Origin: Adiantum capillus-veneris
Lineage: Eukaryota; Streptophyta; Polypodiopsida; Polypodiales; Pteridaceae
DNA: 64,000 nt
Reading direction: 5' to 3'
NCBI GenBank assembly: GCA_014529385.2
Contig: CM043949.1
Location: forward strand, 142,983,858-143,047,857
Part shown: piece by piece, positions 46,139-55,956 of the stretch
Layout: each line of letters begins with the position of its first letter
How positions within the stretch are numbered: position 1 is the first letter of the stretch
The notes under the pieces: generated by a model
What the model saw: the letters and a program-made list of their open reading frames with translations, nothing else
Told to the model about the DNA's origin: nothing
Databases searched by the model: none
Made by a program: the position numbers and the translations under genes

Positions 46139-48190
46139 TGCTCGTGGGCTCTAGTAAGTCTGGTTTCTGCTGCTCTTCTGAGTGAGGATGTAGGTCCGCT
46201 AAAAACCACTCCAAGGTAAGTGTAAGCGTCTGTGTACTCCACAGTTTCCTGGCCGTATGTGAGTGTAGGTGCTGACCTCTTGATCCAGTGTGGGGTGGTA
46301 TTAAACACCATAACCTTGGTTTTACCCAGGTTGACAGACAAACCACTTTCGTGGGCAAACGTATGCAGAGCATCCAATTGACGTTGCATTCCCTCTGGGG
46401 ACTCGGAGATCAACACTATGTCATCAACATATAACAAAAGTGGAATCCATGTCCCTTCCAACTGAGCACCTTTATCCCCATCGTTGTCAATGTAGTCAGA
46501 AATCTCATCCACATACATACCAAAAAGAGTGGGAGAGAGCAGGCAGCCCTGCTTCACCCCAATAGTGGAGTGAACCGGTGTAGAAAGTGCCTCTGGGGTG
46601 CGTACATGCCCTACAACTGATCTGTACAATGCCATGATCCCCCAAATGAGTTCTGTGGGTACTCCCATTTCCTGTAATCTGCGCATCAGTCTAGCTCTGA
46701 GTACCGTGTCGAAAGCTTTGCGGAAGTCCACAAAGCTACAATAGATCCGTCTCCCATGAGATCTACCTTCCTCGATGATGGCCCTGAGTGTTAGGATATG
46801 GTCAAGAGTAGAGAAGCCTCTCCTGAATCCTGCGTGCCCAGTTGCACGTATTCCTTCCCTCTCTGCCCATCTACTAAGCTGCACATGTATGTGGGCATGG
46901 GTCGAGGGGGTTGGAGAGGGGCTGTTGTTTAGGTATTGTGTACAAAGATGATGCATACTGACCCCAAGTCTTAGCTGATATAGATCTTGCTCGAGTCTAG
47001 CCAAAAAAGCCCTCTTCTTCCGCCGCGCCAGGCGTCGGAAGTCCATCTGTGACTGTCTGTGAGTGACGTCCCCCAACAGCACCTCCCTTTGAAGTCTGGC
47101 TCTATTTTGGCGGCACTCCTCATCGTACCAGCTGTTCCGAGGCATGCTCCCAAATCGGCGGCTCTGCTCAGGCTGGGTGTGTGGGTATGCTTCACATGCT
47201 GCCTCATGTAATGTCTGTGTCAGTATATTAGTTAGCTCCTCCAGAGGTCGCCCTGGGTCCTCAGTGCATAGGCGTCTGTAGATTCCGTCCATGTATACAG
47301 AGTCTGTCTCCCTTGTGAATGTGTAGCGAGTAGGGGCTGCTACTCGTGGCCTGTGTGCTGCACTGAAATGGAAGGAGATGGTCATTGACACCAGAGCATG
47401 ATCCACCGCCACCCCGACCGGTCTGGGCCCAACAATGAGATCCTCGATACTAGAGATGAGATTCGGTTGTGCCATGACATAGTCCACCGTGTTGGCTCCA
47501 TGTCTGTGTGGGAAGCATGTAAAGCCTCCCGCAGCAGGAAATCTATGTAGGCCGTTCAAGATGGCCAATCCATGTGCAGTGCCCATGTCTATCAGGTGTC
47601 GCCCATACTCAGTATATTCCATATCGTGTGATAGTCTGGAAAGGCCCGTCTCTGCCACCTCTATCTCTCTTAGCATCTCCTCTGAAGTATCATAAAACAC
47701 TGCCTGGTGATGTGCAGTCCTAGCATTGAAGTCCCTAAGGATGATAATGTCACCGTCCCTAGAGAACTCCCATATGTCATCATCCAAAATAGAGAAAGGG
47801 GACTGTCCTCTGAGTGGTGCATAAACTGATGTACTCGGGGGAAAGTAACAAATAGCTAGATAGAGGTATCGGCCTGTCTCTGCTTTCAGTCTCACCCACA
47901 TGTACCTAGCCTGCTCGTCCCTACGGGCTATATGTATCAGTGGCTGCAGATCCTCTCTAAATAACACTGCCACTCCTCCCGAGCCCCGCCCTCTGTGCTC
48001 TGAGCGTGTCTCCTGTCTGTAGGCTGTCTCCCACCTATATCCACTGATGTGAGGCATGGATTGCCCAGGGGCCTGGTGTGTCTCAGAGTAAAAGATGATG
48101 TCTCTTCCAGTAAAGCTATCCTCAAAAGCACCCACATCAAGACGCATAGATCCATTGCAGTTCCAGGCAGCTACTTTGAGTGTGGTCCCA
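45946..48190 (-). pseudogene. LINE ORF2: APE endonuclease and reverse transcriptase
   Basis: The open frame runs 48147-45946 (733 codons), with homology starting slightly upstream (WNCNG). Endonuclease residues: N in WNCNG, E in SETHQ, DFNART, VDYVM and VAVDHALVS (SDH-like). Reverse transcriptase: SFVDFRKAFDTV, GVKQGCLLSPTLF and LLYVDDIVL. Between endonuclease and RT the segment carrying the K..GD....NYR motif, present in the 63.9-kb copy, is missing, so an in-frame deletion removed early RT. The frame shifts after about 46130. Confidence 0.85.
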
Positions 48191-48243
48191 TAAGTCTCAC
48201 ACCGTCATGTGGAGCGTCGCTCAAGTATTACCACTTTTCCGTC

Positions 48244-48840
48244 TCAGTAAAAAGAGATCTTGCCTTTTCCCCTTGCCGCTCTAATTTCCGGCATTACCTC
48301 CTGCATATGAGCGATCTGCGAGAGGGTGAGATCGTCCCCAAGAAAGATGCCACTCTCTTTAAGAGTTGGTCTTTTCTTCAAGAATGACTTCTTTGCTTCC
48401 ATGGAGGGAAAACGGAGGATGAGTGCTCTTTCTTTTGAGGTTTCTCCACTGCCTTCATTTTTCTTTATGTTGCCCACTCTCCATGCCCTTGTGTGTGTCG
48501 GCTCATGAATCCCCATCAAGGCTGTGAGTTCTTTTACTTCTTCGTCCACATTGCCTTTGTCTTTAAGACCGCAAATTCTCACATGTAAGGCGCGCACCCT
48601 TCTCCTCTGCTCCTCCTCTAGTGTCTGGTTAATGATGTTGTTGGGTGTGGACGTGGGCGTTATCTCCTTGTCTTTTCCTTTCTTGGCCACCTTGATCCAT
48701 TTCTCGGCTTTGTCCGCCTTCTGTTGGGTTTTGGTAAGAACATCCACCCAAGAAGTCGTCATTTCTTTGTGTTGTTCTTCTCCCTCTTTGATGGCCCGTA
48801 CTTGTTCCTTGATCGTGTTGATTTCTTCAATTACTGAGGT
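48244..48840 (-). pseudogene. LINE ORF1: coiled coil, RRM-like and C-terminal domain
   Basis: About 200 codons (start missing): coiled coil (IEEINTIKEQVRAIKEG), lysine-rich linker, then RVRALHVRICGLKD, which resembles the RNP strand of L1 ORF1p RRMs, and ALILRFPSMEAKKSFLKKRP with GIFLGDDLTLSQ, which resembles the ORF1p C-terminal domain. It should bind LINE RNA as a chaperone. No zinc knuckle seen, unlike many plant L1 ORF1 proteins. The 61.7-62.3 kb copy supports the reading. Confidence 0.65.
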
Positions 48841-49453
48841 GGGGGGGGCGAAAGTTTGAAAAATTTTAAAGAAGGGGGGGGGGGGGGGGGGGAGTGGGCG
48901 ATAGACTATAGACAATAAATAAAAACAAACTTACTTAAAAGGCTGAAAAATTAACCCGCGATAGACAAATTAACCTTAAAAGGCTGAAAAATTAACCTTA
49001 AAACGGGGGGGGGGGGGGGGGGCGGGCGCGATAGATGGGGGATTAACCCGTGATAGACAGGGGGTGGGCACGCGATAGACAGAGGGGGGGTGGGGGGGGG
49101 GGGGGGAGAGGGGCGGCGCAGGGGGAGGAGCGGGGAGTGCGACGAGGGGGGGTGGGCAGAGCGAGAGAGAAGAAGTGGCAGAGGACGAAGCGCGAGAGCG
49201 AGCAGCGAGAGAGAGAGAGAGAGAGAGAGGATGCGGGGAGCGAGGGAGGGGGGGGGGGGGGGGGGGAGGGGGGGGGGGGCAGGGGGGGGGGGGGGGGTGA
49301 GGGGCGGATAGCGCGCGGATAGAGAGAGAGAGGGTGCGGGGGCAGCGGGGCAGAGAGAGAGAGAGAGAGCTCTTTGAGATTCTTAGAAGTTTTTTGTTTA
49401 TTTCAACTTTCAAGCACCGCTCCCTAAGTTTTGTGGTTGACATTTTTGAACAG
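48841..49453. repeat. G-run-rich tract before exon 5
   Basis: Runs of 8-20 G on the + strand at about 48841, 48876-48892, 49004-49022, 49086-49106, 49249-49266 and 49268-49298, separated by GA arrays and repeats of 'gcgatagac' and 'ggctgaaaaattaacc'. A strong potential G-quadruplex former in the transcribed RNA. The last 80 bp are ordinary and end ttttgaacag. Confidence 0.85.
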
Positions 49454-50631
49454 GTTGAGATTGCAGCAAATATGTGTCAGAAGGAGATACAATTATTCTG
49501 TGATTCTGGGCGCTTCTTAAGACCTTTGATTTTGTTGCAGAGAAATCGATCTCACATAAACAAGAAACAGCTCAATGAGATGTCATTGTCTGGAAGACTT
49601 GTTCTTTATCCTGGAGCAATGGAAGCCATGGGACCTGAAGAAGAAGAGAGCTGCATTGTAGCTGAGAATTACAAAGAGCTTCAAAGAGCAAGGAATGAAG
49701 CTGATGGTAAAAATTACACTCACTGCCAGCTTCATCCTTGCTTCTCATTTTCTCTAGGATCCAGCCTCATCCCATTTTTCAATCACAATGGTTCTTATCG
49801 TGTCATGCTACAAGCTCAAAAACATGGGAAGCAGGCTCTTGGTATCTATACAAGCTGCATGCGAGCAAGGTCTGATACAACAAGCCATCTACTGTTTTAC
49901 CCTCAAAGACCTCTTGCCGAGACAAAGATAGTTAGATTGTCAAATGCTCCTCATTTAAGTAGTGGGCAGAATGCCATTGTTGCCATATGTCCGTTCTGGG
50001 GTTACAACCAAGAGGATGGACTTGTTATTAGCCAAGCTTCTGTTGATCGTGGCCTATTCAGATCTTGCCATTTATGGTCTTTTGACTTTGACATGGAGGC
50101 AAAAAGTGATCAACCTGCACTCAAGCCTCCATGCTCAACAGAGAGCAACCTGCCATCTATGCCATGGAAGTTGGATGATGATGGGTTACCATTTATTGGA
50201 GAAAACTTCTTACCTTTTGATGTTCTCGCAAGAAAGAGAGGCCTTCAGGAGAACACTACTACTTTACGATTGAGTGCAGTGGAGAAGGGCAGAGTTGATC
50301 AAGTCATTGTAGCAGCAGACGATGAGGAGAACCCCATTGCACGTATTAGATTAAGAGAGATACGTGTTCCAGTGGATGGTGACAAATTTTCCTCGAGGCA
50401 TGGTCAGAAGGGGGTTATTGGGTTTTTGTGCTCTCAAGAGGACATGTTTTTCTCTCGTGAGGGAATTATACCAGATATTATTATCAATCCTCATGCATTT
50501 CCAAGCAGACAAAGTATTGGCCAACTGGCAGAAGGCATAGTTGCAAAAATTGCTGCTGTAAGTGGTAGAAAAGTTGATGCCTCTGCATTCAACAAAGTAG
50601 AAATACAGACCATGCTAGACGAGCTTAAGAG
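49454..50631 (+). CDS. NRPD2: NRPD2-like exon 5: external, hybrid-binding and active-site region
   Basis: Encodes residues 631 to about 1023. It opens with VEIAANMCQKEIQLFCDSGRF (the FTDAGRxxRP strand of the family), then THCQLHPCFSFSLGSSLIPFFNH, DTTSHLLFYPQRPL, and GYNQEDG at 813-818, the conserved acidic pair near catalytic Mg. GDKFSSRHGQKG at 939-950 has both active-site lysines. GIIPDIIINPHAFPSRQSIGQL follows (974-983 core); the Phe in PHAFPSR is typical of Pol IV/V rather than Pol II. The last codons read DELKR with donor gtttgt. The expected continuation was not found in the following 13.4 kb. Confidence 0.92.
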
Positions 50632-50744
50632 GTTTGTGTTCTGTCAGCAGGCTTTTTTAACTCTGTGAATATGTTTTTAGTTTGAAACACTCGACTTGAA
50701 AAGTTATGCATGCAAACATATTTTGTGCGCAGACCTCTACATAG

Positions 50745-50788
<44 letters not shown>

Positions 50789-51035
50789 TCTTGTATCTGC
50801 CCTTGTATCACTTATGTCTCAGCCCTGTCTCAGCCTTTGTATCAGATATTGTACGAGCCCCCCCTCCCCCCTACTTACCATCTAGTAGGTAGGGATTTTT
50901 GCTATTTTTTTCAGCACCCCACTTTTTATATTTTGTACCCAGACATTGTACTAGATTCCACCATGTTGTAACTTTGTGGTCTCGTAGGTCATTCTGGCCT
51001 TTTGAAGACGTTAATATAGCATTTCATTTCATTTT

Positions 51036-51115
<80 letters not shown>
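50632..51115 (+). mobile_element. Intron 5 start; severely truncated LINE 3' end with TC/AC arrays
   Basis: Donor gtttgt at 50632. (TC)n(AC)n at 50743-50788. 50790-51036 ends 'ttttgaagacgttaatatag...catttcatttttg', the same terminus as the LINE at 44.7 kb, now in + orientation, and runs into (TC)n(AC)n at 51038-51110. Confidence 0.7.
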
Positions 51116-51119
<4 letters not shown>

Positions 51120-52552
51120 CCTACACATAGTCACCATGGAGGCTTACCCCTTTGAGCCTCGTTGAAAGCAAAGTGGCCTCCCTAATGGTAAGCAAAGCGA
51201 CTACATTTGCAGCCACCAACATTCGAGGTGGAGATGAAAGAATGGAGGAAGGAGATGGACAAATGGAGAAAGTGACCTTGCTCAAAGAGTGGATGAAGGA
51301 TAGAGAAGAATGACATAAGGAGAAAGACACAATGAAGGAAGAGATGGACGTACTCAAGGCGGAGATCGCCTCCCTCCGAGACCGCCCATCATGTGAAAGC
51401 GAGGAGATTATAGAGAGAACAAAGAATCCATCAAGGACGAGCTTACAAAAGCAACCACCGAGAGCATTGAGGCCAAGATGGAGGCCACCAAAGAAGGATG
51501 GGTGGAGTTAGTGAAGCGGAACATCAAGAAAGAGGTCAAGGAGGAGGTAGAGCAAGAGGCTGAAGCGAATGATAAGAAGAAGAAATCACTACTCATACAA
51601 ACTACCCTTGAGCAGGAGAAGATGTGACATGCCATCGACTCAACATAAGAGTCACTCGTATAGTGGAGAAGAAAGACCACACACCTGACATGGATGATAT
51701 AGTACTATGCACCAAGCTTGGGTACAAAGAAGAAGAGCCTTCCACAAGATTTGGAGAGCGTGGAAAAGACCTAATGAGAGAGAGGGTCCTCATCCTCCAA
51801 TTTTCCTCCGAAGAGGCAAGGACCTTTTTCATTAGAAAAGAGTGATTCTACAAGAACTCACAAGTCCCCTCATCTACCTAGACGATGACCTCACACCAAT
51901 ACAATGAGAACATAGACGGGTATACATGCCCTAGGGTGCTCAAAGCATGTGAAGGAGGGAAGAAGGCATCACACCCCAACGGCAGGGTATCATTGATGGC
52001 AAAGCCGTTGCATACAAACTCACGACCTATGGGACACAACATTAGAGATTCACCTTGCGGTTTTGAACGGCAACAATTATCTATGGACAAAGACATAGCG
52101 ACTAGAGGATGAGAAGTTGAGACATTGTCTTATTGACAAAATACACAAGAGCCCCGAGAGAGGCCTATCGAGGATACACGGGTTCGAGTGGGAGTCCCCA
52201 TCGGAAGTGTACACGCCAAAACACTTCCCGAGGATCTCGATGAGTCGCCGTTCTCTTCAGACAAGAGTGGCAGAGCAGGACACAGATTGTAGCATGAGAT
52301 CCAAACTCCTTTTTCATTTGGATCCGCTTACAGATTATATAGGAGCATGTTATATACATCGCCCTTTGTTCCTTTGCACCCACAAGCTCCAAATTTACTA
52401 CCATTGACGCAGGGAAGGGTTGATGGAGGGGATTATGGAGTACACTACACACGGGGAAGTTTTCCTTGTGGGAGACTTTAACGCCTAGACATGCAGCCAC
52501 CTATGTGAGACCTACGCTTTCGAGGACCAAGAAATACTACATGCTACAGAGG
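51116..52552 (+). mobile_element. Decayed LINE (ORF1 and endonuclease), interrupted by element E
   Basis: 51220-51600: Glu/Lys-rich coiled coil with stops (EWRKEMDKW). 51624-51845: RLNIRVTRIVEKKD and ERVLILQFSSEEARTFFIRK, parallel to the other ORF1 copies. 52100-52550: endonuclease pieces including EVFLVGDFNA, then HATE cut by E at 52552. Continues at 58264. Confidence 0.65.
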
Positions 52553-53132
52553 TGTAGCAGGGCTACAATGTCACTTCACAGGACAGGCAGACAGTTGGAC
52601 AGTTGGTCAGAGTTGGTCTGGTTCACATTGGACGGACCCTCTGGGCTGGGGGTGACGTGGGAGGGTACCGACGGTGCCATCGTGGCCAGGTCACCACCAC
52701 CACACAGTTTGGAGATAGACATAGCTGACTCGACATTTATGAGCCGTTGGTGGTTCTTTATGGTTGTGCATATGAGTAGTTGTTTGGGTCATTTTTGGGA
52801 TTATCTTGTACGTAGTCGTCTTGGTAGCGAGTCTTACACAGAGCACCTCTGCACTCACCCTGCACATCTGAGCCTCGACACCCCCATTTGTACCTGTGAG
52901 TCCTGGGCTTGAGTTGAGTGTGCTGCCACGCCACAGTCTGTACATGGTTCTTTGAGATAGTCGAGTCCACATGTTCTGGTCCACTGTTGTGTCTCTGTTG
53001 TTCTGTTGTTATCCATTGTTTTTGTGTTTCATTCTGTTTGAGTGAGTTTACATTTGTTGAGTGAGATTGTCACGCACATTGCACTAAGGGGCACCCACAC
53101 TGTAGAGAGCACGACCCATTATCCGCGCTACA
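52553..53132 (+). repeat. 5' LTR of E
   Basis: 580 bp. Its last 304 bp are nearly identical to 57955-58258, implying a fairly recent insertion. Followed by 'ggtgctctcattttggcgat', where a primer-binding site should lie but the tRNA is not clear. Confidence 0.9.
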
Positions 53133-53479
53133 GGTGCTCTCATTTTGGCGATCACGGTGGGACCTCAACTGAAGTCTTACTCTGTTGAGTAGCTGGTTTC
53201 TTCGCTTTGCCTGTGCAGCTTGTTGGTCTGGTCCAGTTTCACCCTTGACAGCTTAATCTAGCTGGTCTAGTCTCTCGCCTTGCTGGTCTGGTCCTCTCTC
53301 GCCCTGGTCCACCCAGTCCTTGTCGTGGTCTAGTCCTCCTCGTCCCTGGTCTAGTCCTTCCTCGTCCTGGTCCAGGCTAGGTGGTCTAGTCACTCGCCTT
53401 GGTCTAGTAGAGTCTAGACCAATGTTCAACCAAGTGAAGGTCTTCTTGCCCAAAGCTTGGTGGGGTTGGCAGTTACTGC
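53133..53479. other. E leader
   Basis: Contains repeats of 'tggtctagtc/ctggtccag...cctcg' (53256-53412), about 20-25 bp each. No coding content assigned. Confidence 0.6.
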
Positions 53480-54640
53480 ATGACGCATACAAGGAGGTCA
53501 TTGGAGCGTCAAAGTGCACTACTGAGTCCTCTGAAGTACTACCACAGACGGCGTCAACCCTTGGTGCCCAGTAGAAGCATATTAACCCCATCACCCATAC
53601 CTACTCATACGGCTACCTCCATTCCTTCGACCGGTTCTACATTCTCTAGGTCACCTTCTTCGGTAAGGCTCTCCCCCATTTTGTTACAGCAAGCTAGTGA
53701 GCTACAGACTCAGGAGCAAGAGGCCATGGAGGAGCTCACGAGTGTTCTGGCAAAGGTGAACATCAAGTTCCCTACCTTTAAGGGTCTCTCCACAGAGGAT
53801 GTAGACGACCATGCTCGGAGGTTTGTCTCTCTTTGCAGAGGTCGTGGCCTCAACAGAGAAGACGCATACATGGTGCTCTTCCCGTCCACCTTGCATGGTC
53901 TTGCAGATAAATAGTACAGTCAGTTTGCTGAGAACCACTTTACTACTTGGACCATGTTAAGACAGCAGTTCTGTGAAGCTTTCCGACCAGGGGATGATCA
54001 AGAGAAGATTGTAGATGAGTTGGCTAACCTGTTGCTCCAGCCCAAGGAGACATTTGCAGAGCTCATGACCAGAACAAAGTCCCCGGTTGCCAAGCTGCCT
54101 CAGCAACCAGGGGAATTCATGGTGAAGAAGTGGGTAGAGAAGGCTATGCCTAAGACTTCTCAACAAAGGCTCAGAGAAAGCCTCCGTCCTGAAGCCAGTC
54201 TGGAGGACTTTGTTGCTACTGCTGCTAGAATAGAGGGAGCAAGAATGCAGTTCACTGACTCTCCTCAGTTAGATATTGCCCCTGTACTCGTGGACAGTCC
54301 ATCAGACCCCTTGAATTCCTTACGAAGGGAACTGGAAGCCCTAAAGTTACAGCAGGCCCTTCAAGAAGAGAGATCCTTCTCTCTCAGACAGGAGAAGCCT
54401 CCACATCAAGAGCCTTATGATCAACTTAAAAGAGAGTTAGAAGAGCTCAGATCTCAGCAGGAGACTAAGGCTATGGTATGGTGTAGTTCATGCCGCTCTC
54501 CAGGACACCCTCTTAGAGGACCGTTGTCCCCTTCGCTCTTATTGCCACTTCTGCGAAAAATCGGGTCATGAAGATAAGGATTGTTACTATCTAAAGGGAT
54601 TGCACAAAATACAGCAAAGTCTTGGTCCTACTCTCCAACA
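53480..54640 (+). pseudogene. E gag with CCHC knuckles; one stop and one frameshift
   Basis: Reads from a Ser/Pro-rich N-terminus through LTSVLAKVNIKFPTFKGLS, a stop at 53912-53914, FTTWTMLRQQFCEAF, KETFAELMTR, DFVATAARIEGARM and a coiled coil (LRRELEALKLQQALQEE). The Zn region starts WCSSCRSPGHP; after a frame change CHFCEKSGHEDKDC (about 54549-54590) is a perfect CX2CX4HX4C knuckle. The start Met is uncertain. Confidence 0.8.
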
Positions 54641-54816
54641 GGGGTTAGCACCAGCATCCAACATGGTTTCCCACTACGGCCATCCCAACTACATGCCACC
54701 TGTGCTCAATACCCCTACTGTCCAAGGTATGTCGAAGTACTTTCCCGACTCAAAGTTTTTATAATGCTAATGCCACCTCAACCCCTCAGAGCTTCTACAC
54801 TTCAGCCTCCAACTCC

Positions 54817-55956
54817 ATGCAGCAACCACCTCGTCTCCCGTTTCGTCCTTCCAATGGGTATAGGCATTATCAGAGCAAGTGTCCTTTACCTGAGGGGTCC
54901 CCTCCTTGTCGTCATTGCCCTGATTCGAAGGATCACTACAGTAAGGATTGTCCCACGCAAAGGGCATCCACGTCTTCAGGCTCGACTCAGAACAAGCAAG
55001 AATTCACCTTCCCGAAGATAAACTTGATTACTGTGAACACCGTGCCTCAACCATCACCTGCTACTCATGTGGTTAAGCCACTGCAAGTGGAGGAGCCTGC
55101 TGGTGTCCTTACTCGGGCACAAAGAGCAGCTCTTGGTCTCAGTCTGCCCCCAGGTCCACCTCGCCAGTCCCCACTTCCTCAATCTGGTCTACTTGACCCA
55201 AAGGACGAGTCCTTCAAAATTGCTCATAGCAAACCAACTTCCCTGTTATCTGACATTGATGGAGCCTTCTTGGAAGCAGTGGCTGACTTGGAACAGATTA
55301 AGGTCCCAAAGGGAGCCCAGTTCGAAGGCGCCAAGCCCACAGCAGAAGCCATTTTGAAGAATACTTTTCAGCAGGTGTCACTATACGACATGCTAAGGCT
55401 CGACGCAACACTCAGAAGTGACACCCTGTCAGTCATTCAGTCTCTGTACCCGGGGGCTCGGCCTAGTGGCGGGCACCTCCCTGTACAGCCCTCAGAGTCT
55501 TATTTGATTTCCTATCCAATTGCTCCCCTCACCGATTATAAAAGTCCTCGTCTCACTGTATCTATTCTTGGGCACCAGCTATCCGGTGTCATCGTTGATG
55601 GTAGATCTGGAATCAATTTGATGCCCGAATTCACTATGATGGCCTTAGGTCTACAGCCTACCCGACCTGCTCCTTTCACTGTTACATTGGCCGATCAGAG
55701 AACAGTCTACCCAATGGGCATAGTCGACAAGGTGCCTCTGAAGCTTCAAGATTTCACTTTTAACTTGGATTTTGTGGTAGTTAATCTTCCCCAGGTAGAG
55801 GGAGGTTATCCCTTGCTGATTGGTAGGCCATGGTTGGGACATACGAAAGCACTTCACGATTGGGGAAACGACGCCATGTGTATACATACTCCTGGCTCTC
55901 CAATGCAACAAATTCGTCTCGAAGGAGGTATGGATCCGGTCGTTCAGCATAGCTAA
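54817..55956 (+). pseudogene. E gag C-terminus and retropepsin
   Basis: 379 codons. A further knuckle-like CRHCPDSKDHYSKDC (about 54909-54953) precedes a linker and the protease: LSGVIVDGRSGINLMPEFTM (DG-SGIN type active site with Arg in place of the usual Gly) and YPLLIGRPWL. The RT frame starts in another register and overlaps the end of this frame (55820-55956), which may be a decayed or programmed frameshift. Confidence 0.8.

Larger units (their letters stand above)
44678..48840 (-). mobile_element. L1-type LINE, 5' truncated, minus strand
   Basis: Order on the minus strand: ORF1 (about 48840-48244), ORF2 with endonuclease, reverse transcriptase and C-terminal CCHC (48190-44887), 3' UTR and TC tail. 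The 5' end is cut in ORF1, next to a G-rich tract. It lies in intron 4 against the host gene's direction. Confidence 0.85.
9455..50631 (+). other. NRPD2: Split gene (5' part): Pol IV/V second-largest subunit, NRPD2/NRPE2-like
   Basis: Gene-level entry joining five exons with matching phases (0, 0, 2, 0, then open at phase 2). The product is the Rpb2-like catalytic subunit shared by plant Pol IV and Pol V in the nucleus, which make siRNA precursors and scaffold transcripts for RNA-directed DNA methylation. Seen: an uninterrupted series of Rpb2-family motifs in the right order over about 1,022 residues, with NRPD2-type signatures (LISHxLxSYN near the N-terminus, INPHAFPSRQ near residue 974). 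Known: angiosperm NRPD2 is about 1,170 residues, so about 150-170 C-terminal residues (clamp and zinc ribbon) are missing here and must lie past 64000. All exons are open and all introns are GT-AG. Pol II RPB2 is the main alternative. Some stretches are Pol II-like (TLSHLR near residue 517), but the overall pattern favours Pol IV/V. Confidence 0.85.
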
